Shown in pieces: positions 10,181-20,724 of a DNA stretch of 64,000 nt. Below the pieces are notes generated by a model, which made no database searches, had not been told where the DNA came from, and was given only the letters and a program-made list of their open reading frames with translations. The translations under genes and the position numbers were made by a program. Where the stretch lies: NCBI GenBank assembly GCA_003254925.1, contig QANZ01013790.1, positions 300,920-364,919 of the forward strand, given 5' to 3'. The first letter of the stretch is position 1, and every line of letters begins with the position of its first letter. Origin of the DNA: Chamaecrista fasciculata (lineage: Eukaryota > Streptophyta > Magnoliopsida > Fabales > Fabaceae).

Positions 10181-11242
10181 ATGGATAGAAGACATCCTTC
10201 TCCTTATGACCCCTATAATTCTTATAATTCTTTTTATGGGTCTTATGATTCTTCTCATGGGCAACCTTATTCTTCTTCCTTCTACAGGGACAATGGTTAC
10301 CCAATGCAATATAGAGAAGCTCCACCGATTCCACCTAGACCACAACCACATGACATGTTCACACTTCCTTGCTCATTTTGCAGATCAAGCATGCATGTGG
10401 CTAGTGATTGTTATCATCTTCATGGAGTACTCCCAATTTCAAATCCACAATTTTTGGGACATCATCAAGTAGGTAATCATTCCTTCAACACCAATTTTGG
10501 ATGGACTTGTCAACAAAGTTTCCAAAGGGATGAAGGGTACAATTATGGAGCCCCCAATTATCAGTGGGATTCCCCAAGTCACTTTGAAACCCCCAACCTT
10601 CCAACCGTGACAAATCCATTCCAACCTTCACCAATGCCGAATGTTGATGATATTTCACAAGCCTTTGCAAATGGTATGGTGGAGATGAACTCAGAGGTTG
10701 CTGAAATGCAACAAATGCTTGAGCATTTAACTCAGGAATACAAAGCTATGAGTGAAAGTTACTCATCTCTAGAGAAATCTGTGAAAGACCTCATGCTACC
10801 TCCTAAGCAAGTAGTGAAATCCACTCATTCTCAGCTTGAGAGATTAGAGGAGCAACATCTACAAGATTTCATTTTAGAACCTGCACAAGTCTTGAGTGAG
10901 CAACAAGATACGATGCATGAGCCATCAATTGAGGATGACAGCGAAGATGAGGATGAAATCATTGTTATTGATGATATGTCTTCTCTTGTCACTACTCCTT
11001 CACCCGATGATGATCCATTGTTCAACTTCATTGAATGCTTCGAAGAACAAGAAGAAGAAGAGCAACAACATGTTGAGGAGACATTTAGTATGCAAGCTGA
11101 AATTGGGATGCATGACTTTGACTCCCTTGCATGCGATGAGTTCATTCTTTCTACTCCTCTACCTTTGCCTAGTTGCACCTGTGGGGCCGATGGGCTATGT
11201 TCAGAGTGTTTAGAGATTGATGAATGGCTAGCCCCAATGCAG
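10181..11242 (+). CDS. Gag-like zinc-knuckle protein, C-terminus lost in a gap
   Basis: A single open frame of 354 codons runs from the ATG at 10181 into the N gap at 11243, so the true end is unknown. The N-terminus (about 1-55) is rich in Tyr, Ser and Pro. Residues about 65-78 form a CCHC knuckle, CSFCRSSMHVASDC (C-x2-C-x4-H-x4-C). A coiled-coil-prone stretch follows (about 165-230), then a strongly acidic tail (about 250-310). This order (knuckle, aromatic/Asn-rich linker, coiled coil, acidic end) recalls the gag of Athila-type Ty3/gypsy elements. No protease or RT is seen next to it. It may be a retroelement remnant or a gag-derived host gene. The assignment is inference and no exact homologue is recognised. 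Confidence 0.5.
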
Positions 11243-11528
11243 NNNNNNNNNNNNNNNNNNNNNNNNNNNNNNNNNNNNNNNNNNNNNNNNNNNNNNNNNN
11301 NNNNNNNNNNNNNNNNNNNNNNNNNNNNNNNNNNNNNNNNNNNNNNNNNNNNNNNNNNNNNNNNNNNNNNNNNNNNNNNNNNNNNNNNNNNNNNNNNNNN
11401 NNNNNNNNNNNNNNNNNNNNNNNNNNNNNNNNNNNNNNNNNNNNNNNNNNNNNNNNNNNNNNNNNNNNNNNNNNNNNNNNNNNNNNNNNNNNNNNNNNNN
11501 NNNNNNNNNNNNNNNNNNNNNNNNNNNN
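11243..11528. other. Assembly gap (286 N)
   Basis: A run of N interrupts the gag-like ORF. Any reading frame drawn through it is artificial. Confidence 0.99.
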
Positions 11529-11765
11529 AATACATTGTATTAAGAATTTATAATTTTTTAATAATTTAATTTTATATTTTTAATGAATTTACTTTATTTT
11601 TTTCTTGGCCATTATTAATTTACTTTATTTGACAGATAATAAATATTAAGCATTAAATACATTTAAAATTTAAAAATTAAAATATCTTATTTTTTATTTA
11701 TTATGTTATGGTATAGAAATACAGATACTATTTTATTATATATGACACCGATATTATTAATAAAA

Positions 11766-12206
11766 GGTCAAAGTGTATTTTTGGTCTCATAATTTTTACT
11801 CAAGTCTCAATTTAGTCTCATAACTTTTTTTTTGCACTTTTGGTCACATATCTTTGCAAAAAGTTGCATAATTAGTCCCGTATCACTTTTGGTCTCATAT
11901 CTTTTGACCAGGTTGCAGAATTGGTCTCATATCTTTGCAAAAAGTTTCACCACCAGTCCCACTTGATCCAAATATATGAGACCAATTCTACACATGACCC
12001 AAAGATATGAGACCGATTCTGCAACTTGACTAAAAAATATAGGACCAATTCTGTAACATGAACCAAAGATATGAGACAAAAAATGTAACACAGGACCAAA
12101 TCTGTAACTTGAGCAAAAGATATGGGACCAAAAGTGCAACTAAAAAAGTTATGGGACCAAATTGAGACTTTAGCCAAAGTTATGGGACCAAAAGTGCACT
12201 TTCACC
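11766..12206. mobile_element. Foldback MULE-like element upstream of the RING gene
   Basis: The ends are inverted copies: GGTCAAAGTGTATTTTTGGT on the left, and GGTGAAAGTGCACTTTTGGT as the reverse complement of the right. The two arms meet near the middle, and each repeats a 'TTGGTCTCATATCTTT' module several times. The ends resemble those of the dated MULEs in this window (GGNCAAA). I could not find a matching 9-bp duplication, so the superfamily call rests on the end sequence only. A TATA box lies about 25 bp beyond its right edge. Confidence 0.6.
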
Positions 12207-12232
12207 AACTTAATCCTTGTCCTACATTATAG

Positions 12233-12243
12233 TATAAAAAGGG
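12233..12243 (+). promoter_or_regulatory. Candidate TATA box of the RING-H2 gene
   Basis: TATAAAAAGGG is a close match to the plant TATA consensus. Transcription would begin near 12265, giving a leader of roughly 390 nt before the ATG at 12652. The leader would contain a (GGCGAC)-rich run near 12377-12422, a (CT)n tract and an (AATT)n tract. Confidence 0.5.
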
Positions 12244-12465
12244 CAACGTTGCTCTTTAGTCCAAACACACAGTGTTGTCATGTTCAAGAGCCTCGTTTGG
12301 AAAAAAAGCATTCTAAAACCAACAAGCTCTATTTCATTTCAGGGATGATATTTTTCACAATCTATGTGAAGTTTTGAGGCGGCGGCGACGACGACGACGA
12401 CGGCGGCGATGACGGCGATGACGTGGCCACCGTTAAAAGGACGAACTTGAAACTTTTGTACTTTA

Positions 12466-12505
12466 GTCTCTCTCTCTCTCTCTTTCTCTTTCTCTTTCTC
12501 TCTCT
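12466..12505 (+). repeat. (CT)n-rich tract in the RING gene leader
   Basis: An almost pure CT/CTTT pyrimidine tract sits in the inferred 5' untranslated region. CT-rich leaders are common near plant transcription starts. Confidence 0.7.
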
Positions 12506-12611
12506 ATTTTCCCCCTTCTTAGCTCTCTTACATCGCTCCCACAAAACCCTTTGGCATCCAACGCCGTAGAATTCGTGGGTGTTTCTCAGCCATCAACCCC
12601 ATTTAGATTTT

Positions 12612-12639
12612 CAATTAATTAATTAATTAATTAATTAAT
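12612..12639 (+). repeat. (AATT)n microsatellite just before the start codon
   Basis: About seven AATT units end 12 bp upstream of the ATG at 12652. This is a likely polymorphic marker. Confidence 0.8.
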
Positions 12640-12651
12640 CACTTTGTTAGT

Positions 12652-15572
12652 ATGGGAAAACGGAAACGGATTTCTGATCAGGCCCAGAGCGATCGTCATC
12701 ATCGTCGACCCCTTTCGTGTTCTCCTTCGACGGGTACGTTGGTTTTTTTTTTTCCCCATTTTTCCTTTTTCTTTTTCTTATGATTTTTCATTATTGTTAA
12801 GCGTAAAGCGAAAAGTGAAGAAATGTAAAACTGTTTTGTGAGCTACTTGAAAAGGTTTCATTGATTGATGGGCACCTGAGAAAACGTGATACTTCTACTT
12901 ATTTGTTGGGCCGACCTTAAATTTCAGGTGGTATGTTCTTCATTCTTACTCTTATACTCCATTTGTTCCTCTGTTTTTTCTTGTAGAAAACATGGGGTCA
13001 AGAAAGCTATTCGCTTTTTTTTTTTGTTCTTAGATTTTCGCCTTTTTATTTCCCAATGTTAGTAATTCTAGTGGGGGGTTCAAGGGTTTGGTGGGATCTT
13101 CTTCTGGTTTTGCAAATCTCGCTGCAATGCTTGTTTATTCAGTTCTGATTTGATTGTTGGGATTTCTGATTAGTTGTTCCTCTGTATTTTATCTTTGTTT
13201 GAGGCGATTTCTTCTTCTTTTACAAATTTGAAAGGGCTTAGCACTTCACATTTTCTCTCTTTTCCTATATAACTGTGATTCAACTGCAGATTTCTTGATA
13301 CTTCATTTTACCTTTTATCCGGTGTCAAGCTACTTAGTGAAGGCAATCTCTGTAGATGAGAGCATTTCCTTGCTTTTGATTTTTAAAGGAGTGGTTATTT
13401 CTAATTCTAGGCGTTCATTCTCCTCCATCTTGCCTCCACTTCAAGCCTGGTAGGTGGTGGAGTCAAAATAGCCCATGATATTCAATTTACTTACCAAACT
13501 AATCCTCATTGACTCTTCTAATTATAGCAGTTTTTGGTACTCCCATCACTGATCTTTAAGGCTATGTTTGGGAATTAAGAGTGGAAGGGAAGTGATAAGA
13601 GGAGAAGAGAAGGGACTGTTAATCTTACATATGTTTTCCCCTTGTTTGTGTGTTGATTCTGGTAACTCTTCCTAAATATCTTAATTTGGGTTATTTTGAA
13701 TTTGTGAGGGAGAAGAATAATAGATGATTAAGAACTAATCTTCTGTTATCTTCTTCGATTTTTAACTTCCCAAACAATGTGAAGATATTAATATTATCTC
13801 CTCCTTCCTTCCCTTCTCCTCCTCAATTCCCAATCCGAACTTACCCAAAGTGTTCAGTCCTGGCATGGTGCTCGTTCTTTCGTCATGCTTGGTGCTGATG
13901 AACTGAATTGAGATTCCTAATTCCTAACTTAGCTATGAATGAATGTGCTTAGGTGTTTCAGTTTGTGTGTAACATGACAGGACTGAAAGCTATGGTTCAG
14001 AATTTGGAGTGATGTTTTGTAATTTAGATTAACAAATGTATGCTGTGAAATTGTGAACCTGAAATGACGTTTTGGTCTCACTATCAGTAGACTTAAGAAG
14101 TAATCAGGAAAGAGTCCCTTTTTGTTTGTTTGTTTGTTTTTGGTTTGTACTTCTTGAGATCATCCTTACAACATGATTGTTGTGCTTTCTGTCAATATTG
14201 CAGAAGCCATGCCATGCTCCTCCGAGATGGAACTATTGTCAGATGAGGTTGGCTTTCTTCTTTCATACTCTCAAGTTTTGAGCCTCTTGTTTGTTCATTT
14301 CTTCTTTGATATACTAATAATTTCAATATGTAAAATTACTCTCATTCTCGTCCTTATATCACCAAGTCACCAATTAATTGATAAGATGATCATGATGGGC
14401 AAACATATACAGTATTGGTAGGCCATGAATTTTGTTATAAATATATATTGTTTTGGAGTCTTGTGAATATATATTTATATATTCTTGTTTTGCATCCTTG
14501 TAGAAACCTTTACATTCTGGAGACCCTAGTGCACATCATCGGGCACCTGTTCTGGATGTAACAGATTCTCCTTCGAAATTACTAAATGCCCATCCAACTA
14601 CAACACATCATTATCAGAATCTTGGCCGTTCAATCGTTTTAAAGCGTTCACGGCATTACTATGGTCACCAGTACTCTCGACGAAACTCTGCGAATCATGC
14701 CAATGCATCATCTTCCTGTGGAAAGAACGCTTCTTCCAGTGACGAGAGACTTTCTTTTAAGTTGGCTTCTCAATCCAAGTCAGAGTCCAGACGACATGCA
14801 GGTGCTTCTTTAATGCTTATTATTAAGGCTAAAATTAGCATGTAATTTAAATGATTATTTGCATAATCTAATTATCTGTTAGCTTTCAATGCATAATGCC
14901 TGTCCTATCCTCTGGTGATTTAGCTAAATGATAATGATTATTTTACCAATTTTATGTGGGAGTACTGTACTTTTGTGTGTATTTTTTCTGAGTAAACAAC
15001 CATTTGGTTCCCTTTAAGGGTGGATATTTGATTAACCCTGTTTGTAGAAGGTAATTATCATCATTTGAAACCAAATTTTAAAAAAACCATCAATGATCAA
15101 TATGATCCTGCAATAAGCTCCACCATAGATTTAGTTCCTTGTTCACAATAGGATCACATTGATTGGTTTTTATATATATTCGAGAGTCATTGGCTTACCA
15201 TATTTGATCTTTTGGATATTTCTTAATTTATTCACGTGTATTCACAATTTTCTACCCCCAGATTTCAGAGACAAGATATTTTCCAGGCCAGAGAGAATTC
15301 GATCGAGTTCCTCAGCCGTGGACACAGCATTGCCCAATGCAGCCGACATGGTATGCGGGATTTGTCAAAACCCATTGAAACGAAAACATTTCTCACTCGA
15401 GAATTCACTACCTTCAAGTGAACTTTCGGTAGTGGCAGTTCTAGTTTGTGGCCATGCTTATCATGCAGAATGCTTGGAACAGAAAACTGACTTCGAAGAA
15501 AGACGCGACCCGCCGTGCCCTATGTGTGCAGATCTTGTTTTGCAGGATGATGAGTTCAAAGGAAAGGAATAG
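12652..15572 (+). CDS. RING-H2 zinc-finger protein (putative E3 ubiquitin ligase)
   Basis: Four coding exons join in frame: 12652-12733, 14204-14247, 14504-14801 and 15262-15572, encoding 244 residues. All junctions are GT-AG. The start is the first ATG of exon 1 (MGKRKRISD, basic). Residues about 43-141 are rich in Ser, His and Arg and have no recognised fold. The C-terminal RING lies at about 172-230: CGIC, then VCGHAYHAEC, then CPMC, giving the C3H2C3 ligand order of RING-H2. The family transfers ubiquitin from an E2 to substrates. No membrane segment is seen, so it is probably soluble or nuclear; the basic N-terminus could be a nuclear signal. No substrate is known. The first intron is long (about 1.5 kb). 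The last exon carries the whole RING. Confidence 0.85.
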
Positions 15573-16264
15573 TTTGGATGCACATCTAAAAAGTGAAAGT
15601 GCAGAGCTTTCTGCAAAGATAATATGAAGGAATAGTTTATTTTGCTGCAAATGGAATGTGAGAGCTAGGCCTAGAATATATATATATAAATCTTGTAGTA
15701 TGTTAGGGTCTCTCTGTTATCAAAGTGGTAGGATTTTTTGTACAGAAGAGGGTAATCGATCGATAGCAACTTATGTTTTGTGATGAGCCTCTGAGAAATT
15801 GCAGTTGCTGGAAATTTATCTGAAATCCAATGGCTGGTAATAAAATTTTAGCTTTTATCTTCAAATTTCGAGTCTTTCCTATCAAACATCATTGGCAACA
15901 ATTAATGTTTAAATGTTTAATGATTAGGATTATACGATGTTATCTGGTCATTATTTCTACTGGCTATTGACTTTTATGGAATTTTCAAGGTCGAATTATT
16001 TAATGATTTATTTTGTTTTTTAACTTTAAATTTGATTATGAGGGAAAAAGTCAAAAGCATCTCCGGTGTCACTAAATTATAAGTTAAGTTTCATATGTGT
16101 CTTTATATTTTTTTGGTGATCGATTGTGTTTTAAAGCTTCTACATTTTACTTAATTGTGTATCTTAAGACTTGATCAATGTTTTTTTTAATACGATTGAC
16201 ACAAAAAATGAAAATTTTGGTGTATAATTAACATGAATATTTATTGTAATTTTCATGTTGACCT
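15573..16264. other. RING gene 3' UTR and intergenic DNA
   Basis: An AATAAA-like word (taataaaattt, near 15838) is a plausible polyadenylation signal for the RING gene. Beyond it the sequence is AT-rich with nothing recognised. Confidence 0.4.
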
Positions 16265-16820
16265 CAANACTTTTTTTGTTGCAATTTTGGTCCCATAACT
16301 ATGACAAAGGTTTCATTTTGGTCCCATAACTTCTCAAAAGGTTCCACCGTTAGTCTATTGGTGAATTCCATCCATATTTAGCCGTTAAGTATGACGTGGC
16401 ATAATAACTAGTGATATACACTCCTCGGAATGGTCTCTCGGATTTGTTATCCAAGGACATAAAGGATACCCGACGGAGAGGCAACCCAGGCAGGTTCCCC
16501 CTCCCATACTCAAGCATTTAATGCCAAGATATTGGCATTAAATGCTAGGATCCGTGAAAGCACGTGACAGGACGAGAAGGACACGCAAAAGGACTAAAAC
16601 GCCCTCTGCGCGCAGACCAAACCATGAAAAGCACTCTTGGCTATCACTGACAACCAGGAGAGAAGGTTGGAAATCCCACCGTACCCTGGCAGTGATAGCT
16701 GTCACGTCAAAAGCAGAAACCTACACCAACCCCCTTTNTTTTTTAGAAACTTGAAAGATTAAAACAGAACGAGAAAAATTTGAAGGACCAAAAATAAACT
16801 TTGAGCAAAGTTGAAGGGAC
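16265..16820. mobile_element. Unclassified composite element with GC-rich core
   Basis: The left side (ttgcaattttggtcccataa) and the right side (gaagggactaaaataaaact) carry the TTTGGTCC/GGACCAAAA words of this window's foldback elements, but they do not pair as a clean inverted repeat. Between them lies a GC-richer block (about 16415-16735). A 15-bp hairpin lies within it. The block looks like a piece of an LTR or another insertion, but I cannot assign it. Confidence 0.35.
16513..16546. repeat. Perfect 15-bp inverted repeat, 4-base loop
   Basis: AGCATTTAATGCCAA and TTGGCATTAAATGCT are exact reverse complements separated by GATA. Transcribed on either strand it would form a strong hairpin. 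Confidence 0.85.
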
Positions 16821-17421
16821 TAAAATAAAACTTTGGTCAGGCCAAAAAAAAATAAAACTTTGGACTAATTAATTTTTATCATTATTGGGAAGCTCTGTAT
16901 CTCAAGATGGGTATCTCTTGTTTATTTCAAGAAGGCGAAATTTAAAAGCAAATATTATTTTGTTCGATTGAAAAAGCGATGATTTAATGGTAGGAAGTTA
17001 AAACGAAACTTATTTCTCAACTAGAGACTCAATTACAAACTTCATTGCATCTGTAAAGTATTGCAGTATTATTTTTTAGCAAAGTTGTTAAAAAATAGTT
17101 TTGGTTTTTCTTTTTTTAAAAAAAAGATTTTTTCATCTATTGACATGCTTCATCTTGCCAGTAGAGCTATAGTTATAAATTTCTTCTGTGTAACGCACCA
17201 TTCCTGCAATGCGTTGGAATATTAAGGGAAGCTGATAAAAAAGAAAAAAAAAATGCAAAGAGTTGCATAGCATATAGCTTTGAGTCGTCTGAGAAAACCA
17301 TCACAGATTCACAGTTGCTAACTAAAATACCAAAGTCTCAGAACACTAAATTATTATAGTTAACTTACAAGAAAACCAAAGTCACTTACACATAAGAGGA
17401 GGAATTGGCAGCCCAGAGGAG

Positions 17422-20400
17422 TCACGATGCTTCTTTACAAGTAACCTTGTTGTGGCCAGATCCTTTGCACTTGGAACAAGTAACAGATTTCCTAGCTATA
17501 GGTACTGTTTTGCTCTCATATTTCTTACCTGAAGGCTTAGGAGTGCAAGGAGGAAGCATAAGCGCATTCTCATCTTCATCCTCATCTTCGTCCTCATCCT
17601 CGTCCTCGTCCTCATTCTCAGTCTCCTTCTGATTCTCATTCTCAGTCTCCTTCTGAGTCTCATTCTCGGTCTCGGTCTCCTTCTGAGTCTCATTCTCAGT
17701 CAACATCAGAGTCTCCTTCTGAGCCTCATTCTCAGTCTCCTTCTGAGTCTCATTCACAGTCTCCATCTGAGTCTCATTCTCGGTCTCCTTCCGAGTCTCA
17801 TTCACAGTCTCCATCTGAGTCTCATTCTCAGTCTCCTTCTGAGTCTCATTCTCAGTCTCCTTCTGAGTCTCATTCTCAGTCAACATCAGAGTCTCATTCT
17901 CGGTCTCCTTCTGTGTCTCCTTCTGAGTCTCATTCTCAGTCTCCTTCTGAGGCTTCTTCGGAGTCTTCTTTGGAGTCTTCTTTGGAGTCTTTTTTGGAGT
18001 CTTCTTCTTAGACTCCTGAGCAGCTTCTTCACTAAGAATTCTCAAAGCATCAGGTTCAACAGGATTGATGGATCCTGAGTAAGTCCGAATGAAGTTTTCA
18101 ACAGTGAAGAATTTCAAGCAGTAATCATATATACTCCTATGGGTGCAATTCATGACTGCTATAGCATGGCGGCACGGTATCCCGGTCGCTTTCCATCTCA
18201 GACAGCTACAATCACACTTGTCGATATCCACAACATGGATGGAATCGTCATGAACCTCAAATAAGGTCTCCGATGAGAATAAGACTTTAAGATGAATCCC
18301 AAGGTGTGCTTCTTCTTGCAGCTTTTGCTCCTTTGCTGGAGTCAGTTTCGTAGACCAAGTGCTTGATTCTATTCGACGGTCATTGATCAATTCCATGATC
18401 TTAGATCTCAGCGCTTCTACCTTCTGTGCTATGGATAGTTCCTGGATTTCTCCGACCCAGTCAGTATAAAACTCACCAACATCAAACAGAATATCATTAT
18501 AAGCTTCACCCTTGAATGCTGAACTTGCCCACTGCTCTGGTTCAATTTGTATGACCCAATCATAGGCTGCTGAACAAACCCTTCTAATATGTTCTAAGAA
18601 AATTCTAAAACCATCTGGCCGCAGTGAATGTGCGGCAGAAAGAAAATTAATAGGCAAAGAAGGCCTTCCCTCCCCATGGTATGGGCCCTTGAGGCTTTTC
18701 TTGAAGCTTTCCAAGAGGTGGTACATGGAGTAACCATGGTAAGCATTCTCAAATATCTCAAGGACTAGTTGATTTAATCCCTTCTCTCGGTCAGACACAA
18801 AAGTCAGAGGCTGTGAAGATGGTATTGCACATTTCAATTGCTCCAGAAACCATTTCCAATTATCATCATTCTCAATATCTACTATACAAAATGCGACAGG
18901 GAAAGCACAATCATTGCCATCTATTGAAGTAGCTGTCAATAAAACTTCATAATGCTTCGATTTTAAAGATGTGGCATCAAGGAATAGTAGAGGGCGGCAT
19001 CCAGTCTGAAATCCTTCTATCATAGCATGAAAGGATACAAAAAGACGCTGAAATCTTTTGTCATCATTCATTTCAAGCTTGACAAAGCTGCAGGGATTTG
19101 CCTCTAACATCTTCTCGCATAGCCTGGGTAACAGATTATATGCCTCTTTGTATGAACCGTGCAGTTGTTCTCTAGCATCCTCAACGGCACGCCATACTTG
19201 TGTATATGTCAGCTGAACCCCAAAGTCTTGTTGAATGGCATTGGCAATCTCCTTTGGCTTGTAATGAGGGCTATCCCGTAATCTATCTTTTATGATGCTT
19301 ACCAACCAGTTCTTTGAGGGATGAGCAGTCTTCCAAGATTCTCCGTCACAAGTGTGTTCCTCATCCATATTTTTAATCCTAAATTTTTGATCATTTGGGA
19401 CCCAAGAAGCATGAATAACCCAAGGACACCCTTCACATGCGCATTTGACTCTGGCACGACTTGTGTCATTCTTAATATACCTGTATCCAAAACGATGTGC
19501 AATGGCATATCTCTGCAAAGCTTCGCGAAATTCTTGAACACCTTTGAAGCCCTGACCCTCACCAGTAATGCTTTTTTTCCACAATTCAACTAATTGATCA
19601 GGAGGAAGATCATTGGATCCAGCAGCAACGTATAAATTGTCAGAATTGTCTTCACCATTTAGTTGGTGCTCTACAATATCATGATTTTTTTTATTCCTTT
19701 TCCGTGACCTTGCTTTTGTATTTTCGTCTGACTTTTCATCTTGTGCTACAATTGTAGGACGACCATTAGGAGACATTGACCAAGATGCTGTGCGCCGCCG
19801 CCTTCGCTTCTTAACACCATCTGCAGGAGTAGCATTCATATCGGTTACGAGTACATCATCATCATCATCCTCAATGACAGCATGGTTTGAGGAAACGCCA
19901 ACTGCAGGGAGAATCATGGTAGTTAATTTAGCAGCCGTAAGTGTCAGCAAATTTTAAAACACCAGGGATGGGGGTAAGTGGGGTCACTCAGATGGCAGCA
20001 GTTATACCTGATGCTTTTTCTGGAGTAGAATTTACTTTCTGTCGAGCAGTTCTTGCTTTTCGAGGAGTAGCTTTTCTAGCTGCGGCAACAGCAGTAATGG
20101 GGGTAACAATTTCAGCTACTTTTATTTCCTTTCTCCTGAAAATGTTGATTAACTTTAATGAGTATGTGTATATAGTGCTATTGAAGCAACAGGAAAGCTA
20201 ATTCTAGCACATATCATCACATGATTTAGGAGCTGCGTCATTATTTCATCAGAAAGAGTAATTTCAAATCATTTTCTAATGAAATAACAACAATACCCTC
20301 CTCTAGCAAATATTTTGTCTAAAAATGCAATAACAGAGGAGAAATATTAAAAATGGAGAATTTGAAGATCAACCTGCTCTTTGTATTTAAGGATTCACGG

Positions 20401-20717
20401 TCAAACCCTTTTTTCCCAAAAATAAACACATCAGCAGTCACTGAGTTCACATGAAATTCATTCAGCCTCTTTAGGTCTCGGTCACTTGATAGACTGATTG
20501 GAATTTTCTTGTTCCCAGGAAGAAAATACTTGATGGACAAGGTCTTATGGTCAAGATCCCATAATTGAGCAAGTTTTAGCTTTAGATCATCAAATTGTGT
20601 ATCATGATTGATCTCCACTGCATGTGCCTCACCTCCAGTATATGACATAGATCCATCAGCATTTTTCGAAAAATCACCGCCAGATTGGCTAATCAATATA
20701 AGCTTCCCCTTCACCAT
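17422..20717 (-). CDS. MUG: MUSTANG-type domesticated MULE transposase with PB1 domain
   Basis: Three coding exons join in frame on the minus strand: 20717-20374, 20135-20008 and 19901-17422, giving 983 residues. Domains in order: PB1 (about 4-105, starting KLILISQSGGDF); MuDR N-terminal zinc-binding domain (about 257-345, with CACEGCPWVIHA); MULE transposase core (about 440-640, with LFLDAT, Asp466, and FVSDREKG, Asp528); SWIM finger CSCLRWKATGIPCRH (about 722-736); a repeat-rich acidic region (about 788-935); and a C-terminal knuckle CSKCKGSGHNKVTC (966-979). PB1 plus MuDR, MULE and SWIM is the layout of the MUSTANG B clade, transposase-derived host genes with roles in development. There are no inverted repeats or target duplications flanking it, as expected for a domesticated gene. 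The usual C-x-x-H of the core reads S-M-Y-H. The start at 20717 fits PB1. An upstream in-frame ATG at 20747 is probably intronic. Confidence 0.88.
17569..18012 (-). repeat. Coding minisatellite: KKTP, ETQKETEN and (DE)n tracts
   Basis: Within the last MUSTANG exon, the codons give KKTP repeats, then a long run of ETQKETEN-like units with interspersed LMLTEN, then an alternating Asp-Glu run. At DNA level it is a tandem array built on ctcattctcagtctccttct units. The reading frame is intact throughout, and the tract separates the SWIM finger from the zinc knuckle. Confidence 0.9.
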
Positions 20718-20724
20718 CGCCACA

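Noticed and set aside
11243-11569. Continuation of the gag-like ORF through the gap and the frames ending at 11535-11553
   Set aside because: The reading frame across N is undefined.
12362-12544. Arg/Lys-rich minus-strand ORF
   Set aside because: It is the antisense of a CT-rich and GGC-rich leader. Low complexity only.
17405-17632. Poly-Ser plus-strand ORF and the Arg-rich minus ORF 17496-17693
   Set aside because: They are other-frame shadows of the MUSTANG repeat tract.
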